The position numbers and the translations under genes are program-made. Of a stretch of DNA of 64,000 nt, positions 9,308 through 24,100 are shown piece after piece. Below the pieces are notes generated by a model. It worked only from the letters and a program-made list of their open reading frames with translations, searched no databases and had not been told where the DNA came from. The first letter of the stretch is position 1; each line of letters begins with the position of its first letter. This DNA comes from Duganella sp. Leaf126 (GTDB lineage Bacteria; Pseudomonadota; Gammaproteobacteria; Burkholderiales; Burkholderiaceae_D): NCBI RefSeq assembly GCF_001423125.1, contig NZ_LMNW01000034.1, positions 138,444 to 202,443 of the forward strand, written 5' to 3'.

Positions 9308-9954
9308 TTTGCCTTGATCGCTTTTTCCAGCACGGGCCAGATATTGTTGAGAATGACGGGGTGGGCCTCGGCCAGCGGATGCAGGCGGTCGGGCTGGAAC
9401 AGCTGCGGTTTGTCGGCCACGCCGTCGAGCATGAACGGCACCAGCGGCGCTTTCAGCTCACGGCTCAGCGTGCCGTACATGGCGTAGAACTTGTCGGCAT
9501 AATCGCGGCCGTAATTGGGCGGAATGCGCATGCCGATCAGCATGACCTTGCTGCCAGACTTGCCGGCAGCGTCGGCCATGGCCTGGAGGTTGGCCTGGGC
9601 GGCCGCCACCGGCAAGCCGCGCAAGCCATCGTTGGCGCCCAGTTCGATCACCACCAGCGCCGGCTGGTACTTGGCCAGCAGCGCCGGCAGGCGCGAGCGC
9701 CCGCCACTGGTGGTCTCGCCGCTGACGCTGGCGTTGACCAGCTCGGCATCGATTTTCTGCTGTTTGAGCTTTCTGTCGGCCAGCGCCACCCAGCCCGTGC
9801 CACGGGCCAGGCCGTATTCGGCAGACAGGCTGTCGCCGAGCACGAGGACTGTTTTTGGTGCAGAATAAGCGCTCGCCGCTGCCGCCAGCATCAGGCAGGC
9901 AGCTGCTGCGTGTACACTCAGTTTTTTTGCTAACTTCATTACCATATCGCGCAT
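9304..9954 (-). CDS. tesA: Acyl-CoA thioesterase I / lysophospholipase L1 (SGNH)
   Basis: A periplasmic GDSL/SGNH hydrolase that cleaves acyl-CoA, lysophospholipid and some ester substrates. The 216-residue precursor has a hydrophobic signal segment (about residues 12-31). It is followed by block I GDSLS (Ser42), the block II glycine region SGETT, block III GAND (Asn109) and block V DRLHP (Asp189, His192), so all catalytic residues are present. The ATG at 9954 is preceded by GAGGA at a suitable distance; ATGs at 9945 and 9939 are alternatives. It is divergent from a YbbA-type ATPase, as tesA is in enterobacteria, and is followed by the overlapping mnmH. Confidence 0.92.
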   Translation of the reverse strand: MRDMVMKLAKKLSVHAAAACLMLAAAASAYSAPKTVLVLGDSLSAEYGLARGTGWVALADRKLKQQKIDAELVNASVSGETTSGGRSRLPALLAKYQPALVVIELGANDGLRGLPVAAAQANLQAMADAAGKSGSKVMLIGMRIPPNYGRDYADKFYAMYGTLSRELKAPLVPFMLDGVADKPQLFQPDRLHPLAEAHPVILNNIWPVLEKAIKAK

Positions 9955-10717
9955 GCCAGATTTTCCTCAAGCGTCTTCCAAATTTGTGCCGGATGGTCCC
10001 GGATTTCCTGCAGCCGATGGGCGCGCCAGCGCTGCGGCGGGCCAGCTGCCCGGCCCGGCCGCCATCGTCGTCAGCGGTCTTGCCAAGCGCGTGGCGGACG
10101 CCAGCGGCGAACTGACGATCCTGCATGAGGTGGATTTTACCGTGCAACGGGCTGAGACGCTTGCCATCGTCGGCGCCTCGGGCTCCGGCAAGTCTACCTT
10201 GCTGGGCTTGCTGGCAGGGCTGGATGCGCCAAGCGCCGGCAAGGTACTGCTCGACGGCGTCGATATCTATGCGCTCGATGAAGACGGCCGCGCCGCGCTG
10301 CGCAAGGAAAAGCTCGGCTTCGTGTTCCAGTCTTTCCAGCTGCTGGCGCATCTGACTGCCCTCGAAAACGTCATGCTGCCGCTGGAACTGGCCGGCGCGG
10401 CGGACGCGCGCGCCAGGGCCGAAGCCATGCTGGCGCGTGTGGGCCTGTCCTCGCGGCTCCGGCATTATCCGAAGTACCTGTCCGGCGGCGAGCAGCAGCG
10501 CGTGGCGCTGGCGCGCGCCTTCGTCGGCGCGCCGCCGCTGCTGTTTGCCGACGAGCCGACCGGCAGCCTCGACGCCGCTACCGGCAACGCCGTGATCGAA
10601 CTGATGTTCGAGCTCAATCGCCAGCACGGCTCGACACTGGTGCTGGTCACGCACGATCAATCGATGGCCGCGCGCTGCGGCCGCACGATCACCATCGCCG
10701 CCGGGCGGCTGGTGTGA
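9953..10717 (+). CDS. ybbA: ABC transporter ATPase, YbbA/LolD type
   Basis: A 254-residue ABC ATPase of the MacB/LolD/YbbA group, which normally powers a FtsX-like permease that acts on lipids or lipoproteins. Walker A GASGSGKST starts at about 74, the Q-loop lies around FQS, the signature is LSGGEQQ at 176-182, and Walker B LLFADE is at 196-201. Divergence from tesA matches the ybbA-tesA arrangement. The oddity is the absence of the large permease (ybbP): the next gene is a peptidase-like protein whose reading frame starts within 15 bp. The first 35 residues are not conserved and no ribosome-binding site precedes 9953, so the true start may be downstream. Confidence 0.9.
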   Translation: MPDFPQASSKFVPDGPGFPAADGRASAAAGQLPGPAAIVVSGLAKRVADASGELTILHEVDFTVQRAETLAIVGASGSGKSTLLGLLAGLDAPSAGKVLLDGVDIYALDEDGRAALRKEKLGFVFQSFQLLAHLTALENVMLPLELAGAADARARAEAMLARVGLSSRLRHYPKYLSGGEQQRVALARAFVGAPPLLFADEPTGSLDAATGNAVIELMFELNRQHGSTLVLVTHDQSMAARCGRTITIAAGRLV

Positions 10718-10731
10718 GCAGGGGAACACGC

Positions 10732-12291
10732 ATGGATACCACGAATAACAACGCTATCAAATTCCGCGCGCGCTGGCGCACCGGCGCGGTCGGCGCCGTG
10801 CTGGCCCTGGCCGTCGCCGGCGCGTTTGCGCAGGGATCGCGGCCAGCGGCAGCCGCTGCGGCACCAGCATTGCCCACGATGAGCGCCGAGCAGTGGCGCC
10901 AGGCTGCCGTGGCCGATGTCGAAGCGGCCTATCTGACCACGCTGGACGACCATCCGGGCACGGTCGATCCGGCCAACCCGGACTTTGCCCGCAACCTCGA
11001 GAAAGCGCGCGAAGGGGGGCATGCGCTCGCTGCCAGGGTGCGCGATGCGGCCGGCTACGCGGCAGCGCTGCAGCACTTCAACGCCTTGCTCGGCGATGGC
11101 CGCGCCGGGGTGGTGCTCAAGGACATGCCGCCCGCACCGCCGCGCTGGCCCGGCTTCATCACGGCCTGGCGCGGCGACAACATGTTCGTGGCCGCCACCA
11201 CGCCCGGCGGTCCGGCAGTCGGCGCGCGCATTGCCGATTGCGACGGCAAGCCGATCGCACAGCTGGTCGAGACCAACGTGTTCGGTTTCGGCCAGCGCAG
11301 CGGCGGCACCGGCCCGTGGTGGACCTTTGCGCCCGATGTCTTCATCGACCAGGGCAACCCCTTCATCACGCTGCCGGTGCAGTGCATCTTCATCGACGAG
11401 GGCCGCGAATCGCGCATCACGCTGAGCTGGCGCGCCATGGACGACGCGGCGCGGCGCCTGCGCGACGACAGCTTCAACGGCGTGACCCAGCCGATCGGCA
11501 TCAGCACCCCGCGCCCCAAACTGTACTGGTTCGCGCTGCCCACGTTCCAGCCCGGCGAGACCGAACGCGCGGCTTACCACGCCATGCTGGCCGAAGCCCA
11601 GGCCAGCCGCCCGCGCTACCTCGAGGCCGATGCGCTGGTGATCGACCTGCGCGGCAACCAGGGCGGCGACGCCGGCTGGGCGCTGAAGCTGGCGCGGACA
11701 CTGTGGGGCGAGGCGCGCGTGAACCGCCGCGTCAAGGTGGCGCAGGCGCGGCAGGCCGTGCTGTGGCGCGCCTCGTTCGGCAATATCGCCTACACGTCGT
11801 TCGAATCGGCCCAGTTGACCGACAAGCAGCGCAGCCAGCTCGGCTACGACCCGGCCGTCATCAGCCAGGGCATGCTGGCGGCCCAGTCGCGCGATGAAAA
11901 ATTCTATCCCGATCCGGCCCGCCGCGACGCGGTCAGCGACAGCGACCGCGCCGAGAACCTGCCCGGCGATCCGCCGCCGCTGACCCGGCCCGTGTACGTG
12001 GTGGTGCCGGGCCAGTGCACCGGCGCCTGCCTCGAAGCGCTCGACGTGTTCTCGCTGTTCCCCAACACCAAGCGGATCGGTGCGCCCAGCGCGGCCGATT
12101 CGTCGTACACCGGCATCCGGCTCGAACCGCTCAAGTCGGGCCTGGCCTCGGTGATCGTGCCGTCCAGGGTGGTGGTGAACCGCCCGCGCAGCGTGACCAC
12201 GTTCTACACGCCCGCCATCGCGGTCAATGACCTCGAATGGTCGCAGCGCGCCTTCCTGAAAGCGATCGAAGCCGACCTGGTGCGCCGGTGA
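10732..12291 (+). CDS. S41 peptidase-like exported protein, catalytic Ser not conserved
   Basis: The 519-residue product has a signal peptide (positive residues to Arg16, hydrophobic core 18-33, likely cut near AFAQ). Its C-terminal half resembles tail-specific proteases: VIDLRGNQGGDAGW is the S41 core strand. In the segment CTGACLEALD the position of the nucleophilic Ser (three before the Glu in SASASE of Tsp) is Ala432, next to Cys433, and the usual downstream Lys is not seen in GAPSAADSSYTG. It may therefore be a non-peptidase relative. The ATG at 10732 has AGGGGAA 7 bases upstream. It lies 14 bp after the ATPase, so it is probably co-transcribed with it. Confidence 0.75.
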   Translation: MDTTNNNAIKFRARWRTGAVGAVLALAVAGAFAQGSRPAAAAAAPALPTMSAEQWRQAAVADVEAAYLTTLDDHPGTVDPANPDFARNLEKAREGGHALAARVRDAAGYAAALQHFNALLGDGRAGVVLKDMPPAPPRWPGFITAWRGDNMFVAATTPGGPAVGARIADCDGKPIAQLVETNVFGFGQRSGGTGPWWTFAPDVFIDQGNPFITLPVQCIFIDEGRESRITLSWRAMDDAARRLRDDSFNGVTQPIGISTPRPKLYWFALPTFQPGETERAAYHAMLAEAQASRPRYLEADALVIDLRGNQGGDAGWALKLARTLWGEARVNRRVKVAQARQAVLWRASFGNIAYTSFESAQLTDKQRSQLGYDPAVISQGMLAAQSRDEKFYPDPARRDAVSDSDRAENLPGDPPPLTRPVYVVVPGQCTGACLEALDVFSLFPNTKRIGAPSAADSSYTGIRLEPLKSGLASVIVPSRVVVNRPRSVTTFYTPAIAVNDLEWSQRAFLKAIEADLVRR

Positions 12292-12307
12292 AGCCGCTGC
12301 GCCCGGT

Positions 12308-13541
12308 GTGACGGGCGGCGTGCACGCGATCATGGATGCGCTCGCTGCCGGCTTCGGCGTCTTCCTGGTATTCCTGCGCCTGGGCCTGACCTCGTTCGGC
12401 GGCCCGGTCGCCCACCTCGGCTACTTCCACGATGAATTCGTTGTGCGGCGGCGCTGGCTCACGCCGGCCGCGTACGCCGACCTGGTGGCGCTGTGCCAGT
12501 TCCTGCCCGGACCGGCCAGCAGCCAGGTCGGCATGGGGCTGGGCCTGGCGCGCGCCGGTTACGCCGGCGCACTGGGCGCCTGGGCCGGCTTCACGCTGCC
12601 ATCGGCCGTGCTGCTGATCGGCTGCGCAACCGGCATGGCCAGCCATGGCGCGTGGTTGCCGGCCGGCGTGCTGCACGGCCTGAAGGTGGCCGCCGTGGCG
12701 GTCGTCGCGCAAGCGGTGTGGGGCATGGGCCGCAAGCTGTGCACCGACGTGCCGCGCGTGCTGCTGATGGCCGCTGCCGCCGCTTGCGTGGTGCTGGTGC
12801 CGTCGGCGTGGGGGCAGGTGCTCGTGATTGCCGCGGCGGGCATCCTGGGCATCCTGGGCAGCTTGCGCCGGCTGTCGGTGACGCCAGCCACAGCGGGCGC
12901 TGGCGAACAGCAGCCGGCGCCGCTCAGCCGGCGCGCCGGCGTCCTATGGCTGCTGCTGTTCGTGCTGCTGCTGGTCGGCTTGCCGATGGCCGCGCGCGAC
13001 CTGCAGGCGCCGCCGCTGGCCATGGCGGCAGCGTTCTACCGCAGCGGTGCCCTGGTGTTCGGCGGCGGGCACGTCGTGCTGCCGCTGCTGCAGGCCGAGG
13101 TGGTGACCACCGGCTGGGTGAATCAGCAGACCTTTTTGGCCGGCTACGGTCTGGCGCAGGCGGTGCCCGGGCCGCTGTTCACGTTTGCCGGATTCCTGGG
13201 CGCTGCGGCGACGATCGCGCCGGCGGGCTGGCTCGGTGGCGCGATGTGCCTGCTGGCGATCTTCACGCCATCCTTCCTGCTGCTGGCCGGCGCCTTGCCG
13301 TTCTGGCACCACCTGAGACATAGCCGGCGCGCGCAGGGCGCGCTGGCGGGCATGAACGCCGCCGTGGTGGGCGTGCTGCTGGCGGCGCTGGTCGATCCCG
13401 TATGGACCGGCGCCATCCACGCCTGGCCGGACCTGGCGCTCGCGGCCCTGGCGCTGGCCGCGCTGAGCTGGTGGAGGCTGCCGCCGTGGCTGGTGGTGCT
13501 TGCCTGCGCCGCGGCCGGGTGGTGCAGCGTCGCGTGGCCGC

Positions 13542-13549
<8 letters not shown>
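12308..13549 (+). CDS. chrA: Chromate efflux transporter, CHR family
   Basis: A 413-residue inner-membrane protein with two homologous CHR halves. The first has SFGGPVAHLGYF and CQFLPGPASSQ; the second has FGGGHVVLPLL and GLAQAVPGPLF. This two-domain form is typical of ChrA proteins that export chromate by proton-motive-force-driven antiport; sulfate may be an alternative substrate. The start is uncertain: a GTG at 12308 or the ATG at 12332, which drops eight residues. It follows the S41-like gene by 16 bp and overlaps the 3' end of nnr by 8 bp tail to tail. No chrB regulator is present. Confidence 0.88.
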
Positions 13550-15452
<1,903 letters not shown>

Positions 15453-15488
15453 CGCCTCATCTTAGCACCGGCCAGCGCGCATCTTGTG

Positions 15489-15518
15489 TTGGGTGGCTGA
15501 CCGAACACGCACTACAAT
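15489..15518 (+). promoter_or_regulatory. Possible promoter for the 5-oxoprolinase gene
   Basis: TTGGGT (15489-15494), an 18-bp spacer and TACAAT (15513-15518) lie about 30 bp upstream of the ATG, in the gap between divergent nnr and the 5-oxoprolinase gene. Confidence 0.4.
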
Positions 15519-15548
15519 GGCGGCTTCGAGCATCGAGACGAGGCAGGG

Positions 15549-19181
<3,633 letters not shown>

Positions 19182-19187
19182 AATGAC

Positions 19188-20825
19188 TCAGGCCGACGTG
19201 GCGATGCCGTACTTGCGCTGGGTGTGCTGGTACTGCGCCACCAGCGCGTCGAGTGCCGGGTGGCTGGCGTCAATCTTGCGCATGCGCTCGATCAGGTAGG
19301 CGGCCTGGTCGGCCAATGGCGCTTCCCAGCCGGCCGCGTCGAGCTGCCCGAGCATGGCCGAGGCGGTGGCCGGCAGCAGCGCCATGTTGGCCGGGGCCTT
19401 GCGCAGGCCGGCGTTGAGGGCGTCCAGCGCTGCGCGCAAGTCGCCCTGCGCGCGTTTTTCCGCCGCATGGGCCAGCAGTTCGCCGACCTGCATCCTGATC
19501 TGCTCGCCCATGCCCTGCGCCAGGTCGTGGCGACCGGCCTGTTCGAATACCGCGACCGCCTCGTCCATCGACACGCCGCTGGCGTCGTCGTTCATCAGGT
19601 CCAGCATCACCGACGATGCCTGCTGGTCGAGCTTGACATCGAGGCAGCGTTGCACCAGGTCGAGCTTGAGGCCGCTCGACAGGCTGCGCGTGTTGCCGAG
19701 GTTGTTGACGGCCAGCGTCAGTTCGGTCGCCGCAGCGCCGAGGTTGCCGACCATCTGCTGCACCATGCCGGCCGCGATGGCGCGGCAGGTCTCGGTGTCG
19801 GCATTGCTGCGCAGCGAGCGCTCCATGTCGCGGATCACGTTGCCGGCCTGGTGGGCGTCGCCCTTCTTGACCAGCGTCTTGACCAGCTTGAGATGGTCTT
19901 CGGGATCGCGGAACTCGGAATACCGCGCCTTCGACACCACCTGCTTGAATGCCCGCTCGGCTGCGCCGACGTCGCCGCTGGCGTAGGCCACCTCGCCGAG
20001 GTGACGCAGCCGGCGCACCATGTGCGGTGAAATCTCGACCGCGTCTTCGAGCACCTTTTTGGCCGACTGCTGCTGGCCCAGCGCCTGCAGGGTGCGCGCC
20101 AGCACGTCGTAGGCCGCCATGAAGCTGGGGTGCTCCTGCAGCAGCGCGGTCAGGGTTTGCTGGGCTTCCGCCAGCTTGCCCAGGCCGAACTGGCAGCGCG
20201 CCAGGCCCAGCCTGGCCCAGGCGGTGGGGCGGGTCAGCAGCAGTGCCTGGTACACGAATTCGGCTTCGGCAAGATCGTCGATCGACACCAGCAGTTCGGC
20301 GCGCAGGCGGGCGTAATCGGCGCCGTAGCGCGGATTGGCCTGTTCGCCTTCCCGGCAGCTGGCAATCGCGGCGCGGACATCGCCGGCCGCCACCTGCCGG
20401 TAGACGGGCCAGAAGATGTCGCGCCGCTCGACGGCACGGCGGATGCGCTGCAGCAGGGCATCGACGGTAAACGGTTTGAGCACGTAATCGGTGGGCGCCA
20501 GCTCCACCGCGCCGATCACGCGGCTGTACACGCCTTCGGACGTGATCATGATGAAGATGCTCCACGGCGCAATCAGGCGGTGGTGGCGCAGGTCTTCCAG
20601 CAGCTGCTGGCCATCCTGGCCGCTGTTCTCGTTGCCGTTGCCAAGGTCGTACTCGCACAACACGATGTCGAACTGGCGCTTGCTCAGCTGGCGGATGGCC
20701 GTGCCGGAACCGACCGCATACTCGATGCGGGTGATCTCGCACTGGTTCAGCATATTGTGCAGGCTGCCGCGCATGCCCGGGTTCGGGTCCACGATCAGTA
20801 CCGACAGTTCGCTATAGTCCGCCAT
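19188..20825 (-). CDS. Response regulator with TPR-like output domain
   Basis: A 545-residue protein whose residues 1-130 form a receiver domain: acidic pocket around Asp13, phospho-acceptor Asp60 in CEYDLG, Thr95 in MITSE and Lys117 in VLKPF. The loop after Asp60 is extended by GNGNENSGQDG. The rest is a helical repeat region with TPR-like units (AEAEFVYQALLL, LAEAQQTLTALLQEHP, QSAKKVLEDAVEISP, GAAERAFKQVV). There is no DNA-binding or enzymatic output, so signalling through protein contact is likely; TPR-type receivers of this kind often sit near chemotaxis or motility systems, but no partner is adjacent. Its start codon lies inside a decamer array. It is divergent from purL. Confidence 0.85.
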   Translation of the reverse strand: MADYSELSVLIVDPNPGMRGSLHNMLNQCEITRIEYAVGSGTAIRQLSKRQFDIVLCEYDLGNGNENSGQDGQQLLEDLRHHRLIAPWSIFIMITSEGVYSRVIGAVELAPTDYVLKPFTVDALLQRIRRAVERRDIFWPVYRQVAAGDVRAAIASCREGEQANPRYGADYARLRAELLVSIDDLAEAEFVYQALLLTRPTAWARLGLARCQFGLGKLAEAQQTLTALLQEHPSFMAAYDVLARTLQALGQQQSAKKVLEDAVEISPHMVRRLRHLGEVAYASGDVGAAERAFKQVVSKARYSEFRDPEDHLKLVKTLVKKGDAHQAGNVIRDMERSLRSNADTETCRAIAAGMVQQMVGNLGAAATELTLAVNNLGNTRSLSSGLKLDLVQRCLDVKLDQQASSVMLDLMNDDASGVSMDEAVAVFEQAGRHDLAQGMGEQIRMQVGELLAHAAEKRAQGDLRAALDALNAGLRKAPANMALLPATASAMLGQLDAAGWEAPLADQAAYLIERMRKIDASHPALDALVAQYQHTQRKYGIATSA

Positions 20826-20855
20826 AGTCAGCCATATTCAGCCATATTCAGCCAT
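20811..20855 (-). repeat. Tandem decamers duplicating the start codon
   Basis: Plus-strand decamers GCTATAGTCC, GCCATAGTCA, GCCATATTCA, GCCATATTCA and the half-copy GCCAT run from 20811 to 20855. On the minus strand ATGGC recurs at 20855, 20845, 20835 and 20825. The last is the start used by the response-regulator gene. The three upstream ATGs open reading frames of only 5 to 7 codons before a stop. The only plausible Shine-Dalgarno sequence (GGATGGAAAAC) precedes the outermost ATG at 20855. Confidence 0.8.
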
Positions 20856-21016
20856 GTTTTCCATCCGTTCAGGTGATCCCAGCATACCCGAACGGCGCCG
20901 CGATCATGCATTTTTGCCCGAAACGGCGCTGTTTTCAGCTTTAAACGTTGCTTGGCGAATACTTCATGGACGTGGCAGCCGGCATTCTGGCGCTGTCTCC
21001 GCAGGGTGGGAACGGG

Positions 21017-21022
21017 TATAAT
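21017..21022 (+). promoter_or_regulatory. Possible -10 box of purL
   Basis: A perfect TATAAT lies 118 bp upstream of purL. The -35 region at the proper distance (TGTCTC at 20994) is poor, so activator dependence or a different use is possible. The 20826-21139 gap otherwise holds the decamer array and three tandem decamers (21071-21100), and I see no purine riboswitch fold in it. Confidence 0.35.
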
Positions 21023-21070
21023 GCGCGCAAAAGGATTTCTGCAAGCTGTAGCCCGTGTTTAATTTTCGCC

Positions 21071-21100
21071 GCTTTCACCCGCTTTGACCCGCCTTGATCT
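21071..21100. repeat. Three tandem decamers in the purL leader
   Basis: GCTTTCACCC, GCTTTGACCC and GCCTTGATCT follow each other without gaps, 40 bp before the purL start. The unit length equals that of the unrelated decamer array at the other end of the same intergenic region. Confidence 0.6.
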
Positions 21101-21139
21101 TTTAATCCGCAGCCACGCTGCATCAACGACCTCTCAATC

Positions 21140-24100
21140 ATGTTGATACTTCCGGGCTCCAATGCCCTGTCCGCTTTCCGCAGCCAACGCCTGTTAAATC
21201 AACTGCAAGCCGTGCTTCCCCAGGTTGCCGCAGTCCAGGCCCGCTATGTCCACTTCATCGATGCCGCCCAGCCGCTGTCGGCCGAGGATACCAGCCGCCT
21301 CGGCGCGCTGCTGACCTACGGCGAGCCGGCCCGGGAAGACAATGCGGAAGGTGCGGTCGAGGAGTTCTTCGTGATCCCGCGTTTCGGCACCATTTCGCCG
21401 TGGGCGTCGAAGGCCACCGACATCGTGCACAACTGCGGCATGACCGACATCCGGCGCGTCGAGCGCGGCATCGCGTTCCGCATCAACCTCAAAAGCGGCA
21501 TACTCGGCAGCAGCATCGGCGCGCCGAAAAAACTGTCGGAGGACGACGTGCAGACCGTGGCCGGCCTGCTGCACGACCGCATGACCGAATCGGTGCTGCG
21601 CCACCCGGACGAAGCGGCCGGACTGTTCCGCACGCTCGACGCGAAGCCGCTGGAAACGGTGGATGTGATCGGCAGGGGCGCTGCCGCGCTGGAGCAGGCG
21701 AATACCGACCTCGGCCTGGCCATGTCGCACGACGAGATCGAGTACCTGGACGCCGCGTTCACGCGCGCCGGCCGCAATCCGACCGATGTCGAACTGATGA
21801 TGTTCGCCCAGGCCAACAGCGAACATTGCCGTCACAAGATCTTCAACGCCGACTGGACCATCGACGGCGTGGCGCAGCCCAAGTCGCTGTTCGGCATGAT
21901 CAAGAACACCCACCAGCTGCAGCCGAAGGGCACGGTGGTGGCCTACAGCGACAACTCGTCGATCATGGAAGGCGCGCACGTGATGCGCTTCTTCCCGCAG
22001 GGCGCGGCCCACGAGTATGCGCCGCTCAGCGAGCTGACCCATACCCTGATGAAGGTGGAAACCCACAACCACCCGACCGCCATCTCGCCGTTCCCGGGCG
22101 CTTCCACCGGCGCCGGCGGCGAGATCCGCGACGAGGGCGCCACCGGCCGCGGCGCCAAGCCGAAAGCGGGCCTGGCCGGCTTCACCGTCTCCAACCTGCT
22201 GCTGCCGGGCGCCGTGCAGCCGTGGGAGGTCGATGCCGACGGCAAGGCGTACGGCAAGCCCGAACGCATCGCCTCGCCACTGCAGATCATGATCGACGGC
22301 CCGCTCGGCGGCGCCGCATTCAGCAACGAATTCGGCCGCCCGGTACTGGGCGGCTACTTCCGCACCTACGAACAGAATGTCTCCGCCCAGTTCGGCGAGG
22401 CGACCGTGTTCGGTTACCACAAGCCGATCATGATCGCGGGCGGCATCGGCAACATCTCGGCCCAGCACACGCACAAGAACGATATCCCGGTCGGCAGCCT
22501 GCTGGTGCAGCTCGGCGGTCCCGGCATGCGCATCGGCATGGGCGGCTCGGCCGCCTCGTCGATGGCCACCGGCACCAACACGGCCGACCTGGACTTCGAC
22601 TCGGTCCAGCGCGGCAACCCGGAAATGGAGCGCCGCGCCCAGGAAGTGATCAACGGCTGCTGGCAGCTCGGTGCCGACAATCCGATCATCTCGATCCACG
22701 ACGTCGGCGCCGGCGGCCTGTCGAACGCTTTCCCGGAAATCACCAACGATGCCAAGCGCGGCGCGATTTTCGACTTGCGCAAGATTCCGCTCGAAGAGAG
22801 CGGCATGGCGCCGAAAGAAATCTGGTCCAACGAATCGCAGGAGCGCTACGTGCTGGCGATTGCACCAGAGAGCCTGCCGCTGTTCCAGGCGCTATGCGAG
22901 CGCGAGCGCTGCCTGTTTGCCGTGGTCGGCACCGCGACCGAGGAGCGCCAGCTCAAGCTGATCGATCCCGAACTGGGCAACAACCCGGTCGACATGCCGA
23001 TGGACGTCCTGCTCGGCAAGCCGCCGAAGATGCAGCGCGACGTGCAGCACGTGGCGCGCGAGCTGCCGGCGCTGGACCTGACCAGCATCGACCTGGCCGA
23101 GGCGGCCAAACGCGTGTTGCTGCTGCCGACGGTGGGCGACAAATCGTTCCTGATCACCATCGGCGACCGCACCGTGGGCGGCATGTCGGTGCGCGACCAG
23201 ATGGTGGGCCCGTGGCAGGTGCCGGTCGGCGACTGCGCCGTCACCACCATGAGCTTCGAGGGCTACCTGGGCGAAGCGATGGCGATGGGCGAGCGTACGC
23301 CGCTGGCCGTGATCGACGCTGCCGCCTCGGGCCGCATGGCGGTGGCCGAAGCGATCACCAATATCGCTGCCGCGCCGATCGCCGACATTTCCGACATCAA
23401 GCTGTCGGCCAACTGGATGGCCGCCTGCGGCCAGCCGGGCCAGGACGCTGCGCTGTACGACACCGTCAAGGCGGTCGGCATGGAGCTGTGCCCGGCGCTC
23501 GGGATCAGCATCCCGGTCGGCAAGGATTCGCTGTCGATGCGCACCACCTGGCAAGACGACGGCGAGGCCAAGGCCGTGCTGTCGCCGGTGTCGCTGATCG
23601 TCTCGGCCTTTGCCCCGGTCTATGATGTGCGCAAGTCGCTGACGCCGCAGATCAACACCGAGGCCGGCGACACCGCCATCATCCTGATCGACCTCGGTCG
23701 CGGCAAGAACCGCCTGGGCGCCTCGGCGCTGTCGCTGGTGCTGAACCAGCTCGGCAACGAAACCCCTGACGTAGACAGCCCGGACGACCTGAAAGGCTTC
23801 TTCGCAGCGATCCAGCAACTGAACCGCGACGGCAAGCTGCTGGCCTACCATGACCGCTCCGACGGCGGCCTGTTCGGCACCCTCGCCGAGATGGCGTTTG
23901 CCGGCCGTGCCGGCCTGTCGATCAACCTCGACATCCTGACACTGGAGCAGGGCCACGGCGCCGACCAGGGCGACGCCAAGAACTGGGCCGGCCAGATCGC
24001 CGAGCGCCGCAACGAGCAGACGCTGCGCGCGCTGTTCTCGGAAGAGCTGGGCGCCGTGATCCAGGTGCGCGCCGAGGAAAAATCGCAGGTCATGGACGTG

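Noticed and set aside
21001-21139. Purine riboswitch in the purL leader
   Set aside because: I could not find the conserved three-way-junction loops; only a TATAAT and short direct repeats are visible.
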